DNA of 64,000 nucleotides from Edaphobacter lichenicola. Its GTDB lineage: Bacteria; Acidobacteriota; Terriglobia; Terriglobales; Acidobacteriaceae. The translations under genes and the position numbers were made by a program. This document shows positions 34,480 to 43,458 of the stretch, in pieces (the first letter of the stretch is position 1; each line of letters starts with the position of its first letter). The DNA lies in NCBI RefSeq assembly GCF_025264645.1, contig NZ_CP073696.1, positions 5,332,001-5,396,000 on the forward strand. The letters are read 5' to 3'. The notes under the pieces are model-generated. The model searched no databases and had not been told where the DNA came from. It was given only the letters and a program-made list of their open reading frames with translations.

Positions 34480-37400
34480 ATGCGCAAAGGACTCAGTCTA
34501 GGTCTTCACACCCTTTTGGCGTTAGCACTGGTCATCCTGACCTGTATACCCGCATTCACACAGACCATTACCGGTTCAGTTACTGGCCTCGTGACCGACC
34601 CTACCGGGGCAGTTGTAGCAGGTGCAAAAGTGACCGCCACGAACGTACTCACAGGCGTGGCCACGCAGACCCTGACCAACCCAAGCGGAATCTACTCACT
34701 GCGTTTTCTCCAGATCGGACAGTACAAGATCAGCGTCGAGTCAGCCAGCTTCTCCCCGCAAAGCACGAGCGTCTTTACGCTCGAAGTAGATCAGGAAGCC
34801 AAAGTTAACGTTTCGATGAAGGTTGGCAGCGCGAACAGCAACGTTATCGTCACCGACACTGCACCCATTCTGAATACTGAGAATGCCACCACTGGTGACA
34901 CTATCACCGCAGCGGCTGCAACAGAGCTGCCGCTGCAGTCCCGCAACTTCTCTTCTCTCACGCTCCTTGTCGCCGGAGCCATCTCTCCTAATCCTCAGGC
35001 CTTGGACAACGTGGGCCGCGGCCAGTACAACGGAGGATTTTTCGTCAACGGCAATCGCGAACAGGGCAACAACTACACCCTAGATGGCGCCGACATCAAC
35101 GAGGCGATCGATAACTACATAGGCTACAGCCCGAACGTGGATGCGCTCGGCGAAGTCAGAATCATCACCGGCAATGCGACCGCAGAGTACGGCAACGCAA
35201 ATGGCGGCCAGGTCGTCATGGTCACCAAGAGCGGAACGAATCATTTTCACGGCAATGCATTCTTCTTTGGTGAAAACCAGAATCTGAATGCCAACACTTG
35301 GGCTGCGAACCTGACCGGAGCGCCGCGTGCACCGTTCAATCGCGCGATCTTTGGTGGCACATTCGGTGGTCCAATCTTCCGCAATAAGCTCTTCTTCTTC
35401 GTGGACTATCAGGGAGCCCGCCAGCACTTCTCCACCGTGGAAAACCGTACGGTCGTCGCTGCAGCGGACCGACTCACTCCCGGAATCACCAACCCGGCTG
35501 CAATATATCTCTTCGCGAATCCAGATTTGTATCCAGAGCCTAATGCAGTGACGAACACCTCCGTAAACTACATCGGCTCATCTGGCCAAGCGACACAAAA
35601 CGATCAGGGCGACATCAAGATTGACTGGACGGCAACGCAGAAAGATACGATCTCAGGTCGCTTCTCCATTGGACGCGAGCACGATGGCTACTCCAAGGTT
35701 GCTCTGCCCACCGACATCCCGACCAATAACAACGACCCCTACACCGGCTTCATCATCAACTGGACACACGTACTCTCCAACAGCCTCGTCAATGATGCCC
35801 GCGCAGGTATGGGCCGCACTCGCTACATCCAGACACCGACTGACGTCTCCGGCAAATGGGGTCTCACTGGCAACGCGAAACTTGGCATCCCAGGTACGCA
35901 GCTCGTACCGGGCTTTAGTACCCTAGTCATCGGCAACGGCGCCAACTCAGGCACTGTTGACGATATCGGCGCTCCTCAGGGACAAGACGGTAACGGCTCA
36001 TACGGTGGAATCGACAGCGATAGCATCGTCAATGCTTTCACCTATGGGGATAATCTCACCTGGCAGCACGGCAAGCAGACGCTGAAGTTTGGTGCACAGA
36101 TCCTGCGGTATCAGGAGAATCGTTACTACTCCGGCAACGACGGCACTCTTGGCTTCTTCAACTTCAACGGTTCGGTGCAACAGTTCTTGAACGATCAAGT
36201 CACCTCGGAAGCCCAAGGCGCTTTGACCGGTCGATGGGGCCAGCGGCAGTATCGTGATGCCTTCTTCGTTCAGGACGACTACAAGCTATCGCCAACCTTG
36301 ACGATAAACCTTGGTCTCCGTTGGGAGTACGATCAGCCATACACTGAGGTCAACAACAAGCAGGCAAACATCAACTTAACAACCGGAGTCATAACGAACG
36401 CTGGTGTCAACGGCGCACCCCGCGCTCTCTACAACGCGTACTACGCCGGCTTCATGCCAAGGTTAGGCTTCGCTTGGTCTCCCGAATCCCTTAACAACAA
36501 ATTCGTAGTCCGTGGTGGCTATGGAATTACCAACTTCCTCGAAGGGACCGGAGCCAATCTGCGGCTCACGTTGAATCCTCCGTTTTTTGTCGATGCATCT
36601 TGCACAGCTGGAAACCCTTGCTCCAATGGAGCTGAGTTTCTCAGCGTGACCAACGGTTTCTACCGCCCATCCGACCCGTCCGTCTATGCCGGTAACGTGC
36701 GCGCCTGGCAGCCAAACCTAAAACCCGCACTCATTCAGCAGTACAACTTCACGACTGAGTATCAGGTCGATAACTTCACCTCTTTGACTGTCGCTTATCT
36801 GGGACAGACCGGGAATCACCTTGTCGATCCACGTGAAGGCAACCAGCGCGCCTGCCTCACCTGCGCCTTGCCGATCACGACTCTCTCCCTGCTCAATCCC
36901 GCGTTGAGTCAGATCAATCAAATCAGCTACACCGAATCTGAAGCAGTAATGAACTACAACTCGCTCCAGGTAACTGGACGTCGCCGTCTCAATCACGGAC
37001 TCGAGTTCCTCGCCGACTGGACCTACAGCAAAGGCCTGAGTAACAATCTTGGCTACTACGGCGCAGGCGGAGGTGCAGGCGATTCGCAGAGCGCCTACTG
37101 GCAGGATGCTTACAGTGGCCGAGCCGACTACGGCCCGGAGTTCTTCGACGCCCGACACAACCTTTCCATCTCTGGCTACTATCAATTGCCCTTCGGACGT
37201 GGAAGGCAGTTCGGCAGTGGAATGAACCGCTTTGAGGACGAGGTCGTTGGAGGATGGAAGGTCAGCTCCATCATGAGCTTCCACACCGGCTTCCCGATTA
37301 CCGTAAACTCCAACGCCTTCTACTCCACTGCGGTCAATGCCAGGGCAGCGCGCGCAAATCACCTGCGAACGCTGAAAGTAGTTCACCGCAGTGCAAATAA

Positions 37401-37839
37401 CTGGTTCGGAACCGATCCATCGGCGGTTCCTTGCTTCAACAACCCAACCAACGATACAACCCAGACTTTCTTCACCGCCAACGACAACGGAACCTGCGCT
37501 TACGGCGAACAACTCTCTACCGGCTTTGGTACCTCCTCAGTTGGCTCCGAGCGTGCTCCGTCGTATCAGCAAATTGACTTGTCGCTCTCCAAGGACTTCG
37601 CTATCACCGAAGGAAGTCACGTGGAATTCCGTGCTGACTTTCTCAATGCGTTCAACATGGTCAGCCTCGCACCTCCGGCCAACACTGCCAGCCCGTCCAG
37701 CTTCGGCCCATCGGGCTGCGGAATAGGACCTAACCTTAGCGGCATTCCTTGCACCTCCGCAACCAGTGGATTCGGGCAGATCACCAACACAACCAACGAA
37801 CCCCGCAACATTCAACTCGCTCTGAAATATGTCTTCTAA
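34480..37839 (+). CDS. Oar-like TonB-dependent receptor 1
   Basis: A 1119-residue outer membrane receptor. A signal peptide (about 1-26) is followed by a carboxypeptidase-regulatory-like domain (about 28-115: GSVTGLVTDPTGAVVAGAKV), a plug region (about 120-230: LPLQSRNFSSLTLL, NYTLDGADINE, AEYGNANGGQVVMVTKSGTN) and a large beta-barrel ending in LALKYVF, the terminal-Phe sorting signal. Such receptors are abundant in Acidobacteriota and thought to import oligosaccharides. ATG at 34480 with GGAGGA upstream. The operator-promoter in front and the chitinase behind suggest chito-oligosaccharide uptake. No SusD partner is present, as is usual for this class. Confidence 0.9.
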   Translation: MRKGLSLGLHTLLALALVILTCIPAFTQTITGSVTGLVTDPTGAVVAGAKVTATNVLTGVATQTLTNPSGIYSLRFLQIGQYKISVESASFSPQSTSVFTLEVDQEAKVNVSMKVGSANSNVIVTDTAPILNTENATTGDTITAAAATELPLQSRNFSSLTLLVAGAISPNPQALDNVGRGQYNGGFFVNGNREQGNNYTLDGADINEAIDNYIGYSPNVDALGEVRIITGNATAEYGNANGGQVVMVTKSGTNHFHGNAFFFGENQNLNANTWAANLTGAPRAPFNRAIFGGTFGGPIFRNKLFFFVDYQGARQHFSTVENRTVVAAADRLTPGITNPAAIYLFANPDLYPEPNAVTNTSVNYIGSSGQATQNDQGDIKIDWTATQKDTISGRFSIGREHDGYSKVALPTDIPTNNNDPYTGFIINWTHVLSNSLVNDARAGMGRTRYIQTPTDVSGKWGLTGNAKLGIPGTQLVPGFSTLVIGNGANSGTVDDIGAPQGQDGNGSYGGIDSDSIVNAFTYGDNLTWQHGKQTLKFGAQILRYQENRYYSGNDGTLGFFNFNGSVQQFLNDQVTSEAQGALTGRWGQRQYRDAFFVQDDYKLSPTLTINLGLRWEYDQPYTEVNNKQANINLTTGVITNAGVNGAPRALYNAYYAGFMPRLGFAWSPESLNNKFVVRGGYGITNFLEGTGANLRLTLNPPFFVDASCTAGNPCSNGAEFLSVTNGFYRPSDPSVYAGNVRAWQPNLKPALIQQYNFTTEYQVDNFTSLTVAYLGQTGNHLVDPREGNQRACLTCALPITTLSLLNPALSQINQISYTESEAVMNYNSLQVTGRRRLNHGLEFLADWTYSKGLSNNLGYYGAGGGAGDSQSAYWQDAYSGRADYGPEFFDARHNLSISGYYQLPFGRGRQFGSGMNRFEDEVVGGWKVSSIMSFHTGFPITVNSNAFYSTAVNARAARANHLRTLKVVHRSANNWFGTDPSAVPCFNNPTNDTTQTFFTANDNGTCAYGEQLSTGFGTSSVGSERAPSYQQIDLSLSKDFAITEGSHVEFRADFLNAFNMVSLAPPANTASPSSFGPSGCGIGPNLSGIPCTSATSGFGQITNTTNEPRNIQLALKYVF

Positions 37840-37862
37840 CTTACATGCAGAATATTCATTGG

Positions 37863-37895
37863 ACGGCGAAAGATTCTCTTTCGCCGTTCTTCTTT
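37863..37895 (+). terminator. Terminator after TonB receptor 1
   Basis: ACGGCGAAAGA (37863-37873), loop TTC, TCTTTCGCCGT (37877-37887), followed by TCTTCTTTTT. Confidence 0.85.
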
Positions 37896-37967
37896 TTCTG
37901 CTTCACAAGAAGATTCTCGACAACTGGTAGTAACTCGAATTTCTGAGAGAAGTGAGGGGAACGTAGC

Positions 37968-39170
37968 ATGAAGCGCAGTGGTGGTTGCTATAACCGTCTT
38001 TTATGCCGAAACACTATCTCGTCCTTGTTCGCTATTCTTGTTCTGCCGATGTGTCTCTCTCTGCCTCTCCGCGCCGCGAAGTCTCCCGTGCCAGAAAAAC
38101 AGATCATCGCGTACATCTTTCCACGAGATCGAGTGATTGCATCTGGAGAAATTGCAGCAAACAAGGTGACGCGAATCAACTACGCCTTCGCAAACCTCCA
38201 GAACGGGGTGATCGTGGAAGGGTTCGCGCACGATGCTGAGAACTTTGCCGCTCTAAACTCTCTAAAGCACGACAACCCCAATCTGACTGTGTTGGTCTCG
38301 GTCGGTGGCTGGACCTGGTCCGGTAACTTCTCCGACATGGCACTAACGAAGCAGAGCCGCGGCCTGTTTATTGACAGCGCGGTGAAGTTCGTAAACAAGT
38401 ACAACCTCGACGGTCTGGACATTGACTGGGAATATCCGGGCATGACCGGCAACAACAATCGGTTTCGTCCAGAAGACAAGCAGAATTACACCCTAGTGCT
38501 CAAAGAATTAAGACAGCGATTCGATCACGAAGAGAAAAAACTCCACCGGCACTTAGTCATATCGATCGCCTCTGGCGCTTCAACTGACTTCCTCGAACAT
38601 ACCGAGATGACCAAGGTGCAGCGCTATGTGGATACCATCAATCTCATGTCCTACGACTACTATGTTCCCGTCTGGGATAAGACGACTGGACACCATGCGC
38701 CTCTCTTCACCAACTCAGCTGATCCCAAAAAAATCTCCGCAGACCGCACCGTGCATGAGTATGAGAGCGCAGGCGTCCCCGCAGATAAGATCGTTCTTGG
38801 TGTTCCCTTTTATGGGAAGAGTTGGGCCAACGTATCGGCCACAGATCAGGGCCTCTTTCAACCTGGCACCGAAGCACCGAATACGTATCTCCCCTACAGT
38901 AGTTTGGTGAACATGCAAATGCAGAACAGCGGCTACGTTCGCTACTGGGACGCGAAAGCCTCAGCTCCTTATCTCTACAATCAGGACGCACAAATTTTCG
39001 TCTCGTACGAAGATCCACAATCGCTGAAAGCGAAATGCGACTATGTGCTCGATCAAAAGTTGGCGGGCATCATGTTCTGGGAGTACTCCAGTGATTCAGC
39101 TGGCGCTCTGCTTCAATCGATCGACGCAGGTCTGCACCCTGACGTACGCAAAATACAGGGGGCACGATGA
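37968..39170 (+). CDS. Secreted GH18 chitinase
   Basis: A 400-residue exported enzyme cleaving beta-1,4-GlcNAc links of chitin. The signal peptide (about 15-36) ends near LRAAKS. The TIM barrel has the SxGG motif VLVSVGGWTWSG and the catalytic DxxDxDxE motif DGLDIDWEYPG with the acid/base Glu at residue 155, then INLMSYDYY and the C-terminal IMFWEYSSDSAG. A small insertion domain precedes the last strands, as in chitinases acting processively. ATG at 37968 with GAGGGG ten bases upstream. Its stop overlaps the next gene as ATGA, so the two form an operon. Confidence 0.93.
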   Translation: MKRSGGCYNRLLCRNTISSLFAILVLPMCLSLPLRAAKSPVPEKQIIAYIFPRDRVIASGEIAANKVTRINYAFANLQNGVIVEGFAHDAENFAALNSLKHDNPNLTVLVSVGGWTWSGNFSDMALTKQSRGLFIDSAVKFVNKYNLDGLDIDWEYPGMTGNNNRFRPEDKQNYTLVLKELRQRFDHEEKKLHRHLVISIASGASTDFLEHTEMTKVQRYVDTINLMSYDYYVPVWDKTTGHHAPLFTNSADPKKISADRTVHEYESAGVPADKIVLGVPFYGKSWANVSATDQGLFQPGTEAPNTYLPYSSLVNMQMQNSGYVRYWDAKASAPYLYNQDAQIFVSYEDPQSLKAKCDYVLDQKLAGIMFWEYSSDSAGALLQSIDAGLHPDVRKIQGAR

Positions 39171-40408
39171 ATTCGACAGCTCGACTCCCCGCTACCCACT
39201 CAGAGAAGCTAATTCGCGCTCCACGCGTCGCGTCGATCGATATCTTTCGCGGGCTAACAATGACCCTCATGATCTTCGTCAATGAACTCGCAGAGGTCAA
39301 AGGTCTTCCATGGTGGAACTATCACGCCCCCGCAAACATCAACGTGATGACCTACGTCGACATGGTGTTCCCCGCCTTCCTGTTCATACTCGGAATGACG
39401 ATCCCCATCGCACTCGAGCATCGCTTCCGCAAAAACAACTCAATGCCCCAGCTCTGGCTCCATATCGTTCAACGCACCATTGCTCTCCTCGCCCTCGGTT
39501 TCATCCTCGCGAACGCCGAGCAAGGCAATAGCGCGTTGATGGGGCTCGGCACAAATCTCTGGACGATCTTGGCGCTCATCGGGGCCGTCCTCTTCTGGAA
39601 CGTTTACCCAAACTCAGACCGTTATCGCACCCTTTTCCGAGTCTTCCGCTTCTCTGGCCTCGCTCTGATGGTTGTGATGTTCGCAATCTTCCGCAGAACC
39701 ACACCTGATGGACACACCGCATGGATCAACCCTTCCTACCCTGAGATCCTCGGCCTTCTCGGCTACACCTACCTCGCCGTCTCCTTCCTTTACCTCACCA
39801 CGCGACGATGGCGCTCTGCTCCTTTTGCATGGTTCCTCATCTTAACGGTGCTCTGCATCGCCTCGACCGGAAAGTGGATCCCGTTCCCTGGCAGGCTCCC
39901 GTTGTACATGTGGCCATTCGGTAACGGAGCAATGGCCTCCATCGCAATGGCAGGTGTCGCAACCTCGAGCATCTTCGTAGAAGGTCACGGCGCGCAGGCC
40001 ACAACGCTCCGCGAGAAAGCTATCTTCGCTACCTTGTTTGGTGCTGCAGCCCTGATCTTAGGATGGCTCCTGACACCGCTGGGCATCTCTAAGATCCGCG
40101 CTACACCCACCTGGTGCCTTTACAGCATTGGTTGCAGCGTCCTACTGTTCACCATTCTCTATTGGGTTTGCGATGTAAAAAAGCTGGTCTCCTGGGCACG
40201 TTTCGCGCGTCCGGCCGGGGAGAATACGCTGCTGACCTATCTCCTTCCGGACTTCTATTTCTTTATCGTCTCGGCGTGCGGATTCACTTACTTCACGACG
40301 CATGCCAACTTTGGTCTTCTGGGCGCACTGCGGTGTATGGTCTTTACCGCGCTCATCTTGGCACTCTCAGCATTACTGACTCGTTGGAAGCTGAGACTAC
40401 ATATTTAG
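39167..40408 (+). CDS. NagX-like membrane protein (DUF5009/HGSNAT family)
   Basis: A 413-residue membrane protein with about ten segments. The N-terminus reads RVASIDIFRGLTMTLMIFVN, and YVDMVFPAFLFILGMTIPIA follows: marks of the heparan-alpha-glucosaminide N-acetyltransferase/DUF5009 family, whose bacterial members are often called NagX and sit in GlcNAc/chitin loci. Lysosomal HGSNAT acetylates terminal glucosamine across a membrane; the bacterial role, perhaps amino-sugar acetylation or transport, is not settled. The ATG overlaps the chitinase stop (ATGA, 39167-39170), strong evidence of a joint function. Confidence 0.85.
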   Translation: MNSTARLPATHSEKLIRAPRVASIDIFRGLTMTLMIFVNELAEVKGLPWWNYHAPANINVMTYVDMVFPAFLFILGMTIPIALEHRFRKNNSMPQLWLHIVQRTIALLALGFILANAEQGNSALMGLGTNLWTILALIGAVLFWNVYPNSDRYRTLFRVFRFSGLALMVVMFAIFRRTTPDGHTAWINPSYPEILGLLGYTYLAVSFLYLTTRRWRSAPFAWFLILTVLCIASTGKWIPFPGRLPLYMWPFGNGAMASIAMAGVATSSIFVEGHGAQATTLREKAIFATLFGAAALILGWLLTPLGISKIRATPTWCLYSIGCSVLLFTILYWVCDVKKLVSWARFARPAGENTLLTYLLPDFYFFIVSACGFTYFTTHANFGLLGALRCMVFTALILALSALLTRWKLRLHI

Positions 40409-40462
40409 CTTGAGACTGCCGTCGAAAGACAACCATTCATTATCCAAACACGTAGCAACGAG

Positions 40463-41833
40463 CTATCTTCGCCGAATCCGTTGAGAGACAATGAGTGGAC
40501 GCGGAGCATTTGCGCCGATATTACTCGTCTTCAACAAAACTTCAAACGGCAGCATGTTACTTTGCGAATCGAAGATCTGGCTAAACAGTGGAGCCGAGGC
40601 ATCGCTAAAAAGATAGTCTGCCGCAGCCTCCGTTCCAGCCATATTGATCCCTTCAATGAGAAGGACATGTCCGGTACCGTCCAGATTCGGAGTAACGGCG
40701 ATCACGCCATACGTGCTCCGCGCAGGGTCGGTCTGATCGGTCGCGTAAAACGTACTCTCTCCTGCCATAGGTCGAAGATTGTGAATCACAACGTCGTCGA
40801 TCTTAGGTTGTGGCTCAAATTGGAAGTTCAGATCCTTCTGAAATAACTCGACCCACGGATTGGAATCGAAAGAGCCCAATAGAATGACGTTAGATTGTTT
40901 CAAATCATCCAGCGTCACCTCGCGTGCATACCGCACCTTAAATCGGTCTTTCACTACTTCTGAAAGCTGAGAGATGGATGAGACGAGATGGAGATCGACC
41001 ACGCTAGTATAGCGGCGCCCTCCAAGCTCATTGATCATTGACGTATCGATATCAACCGGTGTCGCCGCATGCTTCCGATAGTCCCCCGCAGCATACTCTG
41101 CGAGTGACACCCGCCTCTTCGTCAAATCTTGATAGATCACCAGGCCGCTGTCGGCCGGTACTACCAGCGTATCCCGCGTTGGACTAAAGAAGACGCTCCA
41201 AAATCGATTCGAAGCACGCTGCTCAGGCGTCCTGACGCGCATATTATGTGCCCCCGCCAAGACAAGTGCCAGAAATAGGACCGCACATAACGCTTTGAGG
41301 CCCCAGCCTGAAAGACCAGACGGCGGCAACGGTTTCTCCAGTATTGCTTCAACTGTCTTCGTCGGCCCCTGCGGCGAGTCGGTCTCGATTGCCCCCTCGT
41401 GCGCCGATTGCGCTCGACTCTCCCCGATGACTTTATCGTCTTCAATGAAAAGAGGCACATACCCCCCGCGCGGAACAGCAATCCGAATAACCTCATCAAG
41501 GCCTTCGCCGTTGAAGTACTCCTCAAGCCTCTGCCGCATCAGGCGCGCATAGCTCCGAACGATGTTATCTTCGCCCGGGTTATATCCCTGTGGACGGCGA
41601 AAGACATATTCGCCGATAAGTTGTTCGGTGATCTCATCGGTCTGATCGAGCAAGCGCTTCTCGCAGATGTAGAGAATGAAGCTGATCAAAAGTTTGGATT
41701 TGACGAATCCTTTGCTCGCGGACACGCGCCTCGCAACGTCCCAACGCGGATCGTCCTCTAGTCGCAAAACACGATCTGCGATCGCCGTCCCTGATGGACG
41801 TTCAGCATCGGCGAATCCTTGCCACCTGCTCAT
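40463..41833 (-). CDS. Membrane-anchored winged-helix regulator
   Basis: A 456-residue protein with an N-terminal winged-helix-like domain (about 40-130: TEQLIGEYVFRRPQGYNPGE, NIVRSYARLMRQRLEEYFNG, IRIAVPRGGYVPLF), an acidic linker, one membrane segment (about 180-200) and an extracytoplasmic domain of about 240 residues. This CadC-like one-component layout would couple a signal outside the membrane to DNA binding inside. Related genes are common in Acidobacteriota but uncharacterised, as far as I know. ATG chosen at 41831-41833; an in-frame ATG at 41926 has no ribosome-binding site. Divergent from the PI-PLC gene, it may regulate the PI-PLC-receptor-GH92 set. Confidence 0.65.
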   Translation of the reverse strand: MSRWQGFADAERPSGTAIADRVLRLEDDPRWDVARRVSASKGFVKSKLLISFILYICEKRLLDQTDEITEQLIGEYVFRRPQGYNPGEDNIVRSYARLMRQRLEEYFNGEGLDEVIRIAVPRGGYVPLFIEDDKVIGESRAQSAHEGAIETDSPQGPTKTVEAILEKPLPPSGLSGWGLKALCAVLFLALVLAGAHNMRVRTPEQRASNRFWSVFFSPTRDTLVVPADSGLVIYQDLTKRRVSLAEYAAGDYRKHAATPVDIDTSMINELGGRRYTSVVDLHLVSSISQLSEVVKDRFKVRYAREVTLDDLKQSNVILLGSFDSNPWVELFQKDLNFQFEPQPKIDDVVIHNLRPMAGESTFYATDQTDPARSTYGVIAVTPNLDGTGHVLLIEGINMAGTEAAADYLFSDASAPLFSQIFDSQSNMLPFEVLLKTSNIGANAPRPLIVSQRIRRR

Positions 41834-42167
41834 CGAAGTATCTTCCACTGTTATTAGTAGACATCGACAAACCGCCCTTCGTGTTACGGGTCTATTAATC
41901 CGCAGGATATATGAAATATTAGACATTACAAAAGTATCAAATATTCAATGTATGACTCTCCCTAAACCGCATCCTTTCTTCCAGATGTCATTTCACCCCT
42001 CCACGTGGATTACGTTCTTTACACCGTGGATCCCCCTTCCGGGAACGATCGCCATACAAGAAGATCAAACCACAACGAAGAGCAGAATGAATGAGCCGGC
42101 GACAGCGCTGCAACGTCTCTTCAGGCACGACAGCAGCAAGAGCTAGCTCCTCGACTACCTTGGAAGG
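41834..42167. other. Divergent intergenic region before the PI-PLC gene
   Basis: 334 bp with no convincing gene. The part around 41890-41955 is AT-rich and probably holds the divergent promoters, but I could not place -35/-10 pairs with good spacing. Confidence 0.4.
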
Positions 42168-43352
42168 ATGAAAGATAGAATGACGAAACTTCAGGCAGCA
42201 CTTCCATTCTTCATATTGCTCCCCTTGAGCGCCTTCGGCCAGCAGAGCGACACACTCAAGCAGGATCAAACCCTGCGCATCAACCAGATCCAGGTGATCG
42301 GCAGCCATAACAGCTACCACTCCGGCATCGCCCCCAGCGAACGCAAGCTTATCGAGCAGCAAAACCCGAAGGCGATGCGCGCACTCGACTATGCCCATGC
42401 TCCCTTGGCCGATCAGCTTACAGGCGGTGTGCGCCAGCTTGAGATCGATATCTACGCCGACTCGAAGGGCGGACGCTACTCGCACCCAGCCATCGTCAGC
42501 AAGGTTACCGAGGCGGGCCTTCCCCCCGATCCGGACTTCGACCCGCTCCACGAAATGGATAAGCCAGGCTTCAAGGTGATGCACGTGCTTGATGTCGATC
42601 AGCGTAGCTCGTGCCACACCTTGATCGCTTGCCTCACGACGATCCGCAGCTGGTCGCAGCAGCATCCGCAACATCTGCCTATCTTCATTCTGGTCGAAAC
42701 CAAGCAAGGTCGTGAAGGCGCAGCACCACAGGCCCACCAAGCGGAGCCGTTTACCTCCCAAACTTTCGATGCCCTCGATGCCGAAATCAGCTCCGTCTTC
42801 TCTGCGAATGAGATGATCACGCCCGACCAGGTTCGTGGAAGCTACGACACCCTGCCCGAAGCCATTCAGACGATCAGTGCTCTATCACCTACAAGCAAAA
42901 AAACAGGTGGCTGGCCGACCCTAGCAAACGCCCGAGGCAAGGTGATCTTTCTCATGGACCAGCGCCCGGTCGAACAGGTCTATACGCAGGGACATCCTTC
43001 CCTTCGTGGTCGCCTCATCTTCACGAACGCTATCCCCGGTGCGCCCGATGCCGCATTCACAGAAGAGAACGACGGCACCAAAGCTGAGATTGATGCCCTC
43101 GCTCGCCAAGGCTATCTCATCCGCACCCGCACCGACGACGGCACCGAAGCGGCACGCACCAACGACCACACCCGCGCCGACATTGCTCTCTCCAGTGGCG
43201 CACAGATGCTAAGCACCGACTACCCATCCTCCGAACCGTCACGATGGACTGGATTTTTTGTCGGCCTACCGCACGGCCTCGTTGCCCGCTGTAATCCAGT
43301 CACCGCGCCACCCGGCTGTGTCGATTCGCTGCTTGAACCTTCAACAAAATAA
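42168..43352 (+). CDS. Secreted PI-PLC-like phosphodiesterase (PI-PLC-C1 type)
   Basis: A 394-residue exported protein: a signal peptide (about 8-25, ending SAFGQ) and a PLC-like TIM barrel. IQVIGSHNSYHSGI contains the first catalytic His; LEIDIYAD carries the metal-binding acids; FKVMHVLDVDQRSSC has the second His; FILVETKQGREG and GKVIFLMDQR follow. This is the calcium-dependent phosphatidylinositol phospholipase C1 group. Substrates would be phosphatidylinositol or glycosyl-PI anchors; fungal and plant membranes offer both. The ATG at 42168 sits too close to AAGGA; one at 42180 is an alternative. Upstream of TonB receptor 2 on the same strand. Confidence 0.82.
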   Translation: MKDRMTKLQAALPFFILLPLSAFGQQSDTLKQDQTLRINQIQVIGSHNSYHSGIAPSERKLIEQQNPKAMRALDYAHAPLADQLTGGVRQLEIDIYADSKGGRYSHPAIVSKVTEAGLPPDPDFDPLHEMDKPGFKVMHVLDVDQRSSCHTLIACLTTIRSWSQQHPQHLPIFILVETKQGREGAAPQAHQAEPFTSQTFDALDAEISSVFSANEMITPDQVRGSYDTLPEAIQTISALSPTSKKTGGWPTLANARGKVIFLMDQRPVEQVYTQGHPSLRGRLIFTNAIPGAPDAAFTEENDGTKAEIDALARQGYLIRTRTDDGTEAARTNDHTRADIALSSGAQMLSTDYPSSEPSRWTGFFVGLPHGLVARCNPVTAPPGCVDSLLEPSTK

Positions 43353-43458
43353 GACCTAAAGCATCGCAGCCAAGTCGCCGCCCCTTCCGTATTCGCTGGG
43401 AGGACGCTCTCTAACGCTTCAATTCACCTGATCATTCCGCTCGAGCCGGGAGGCATGT

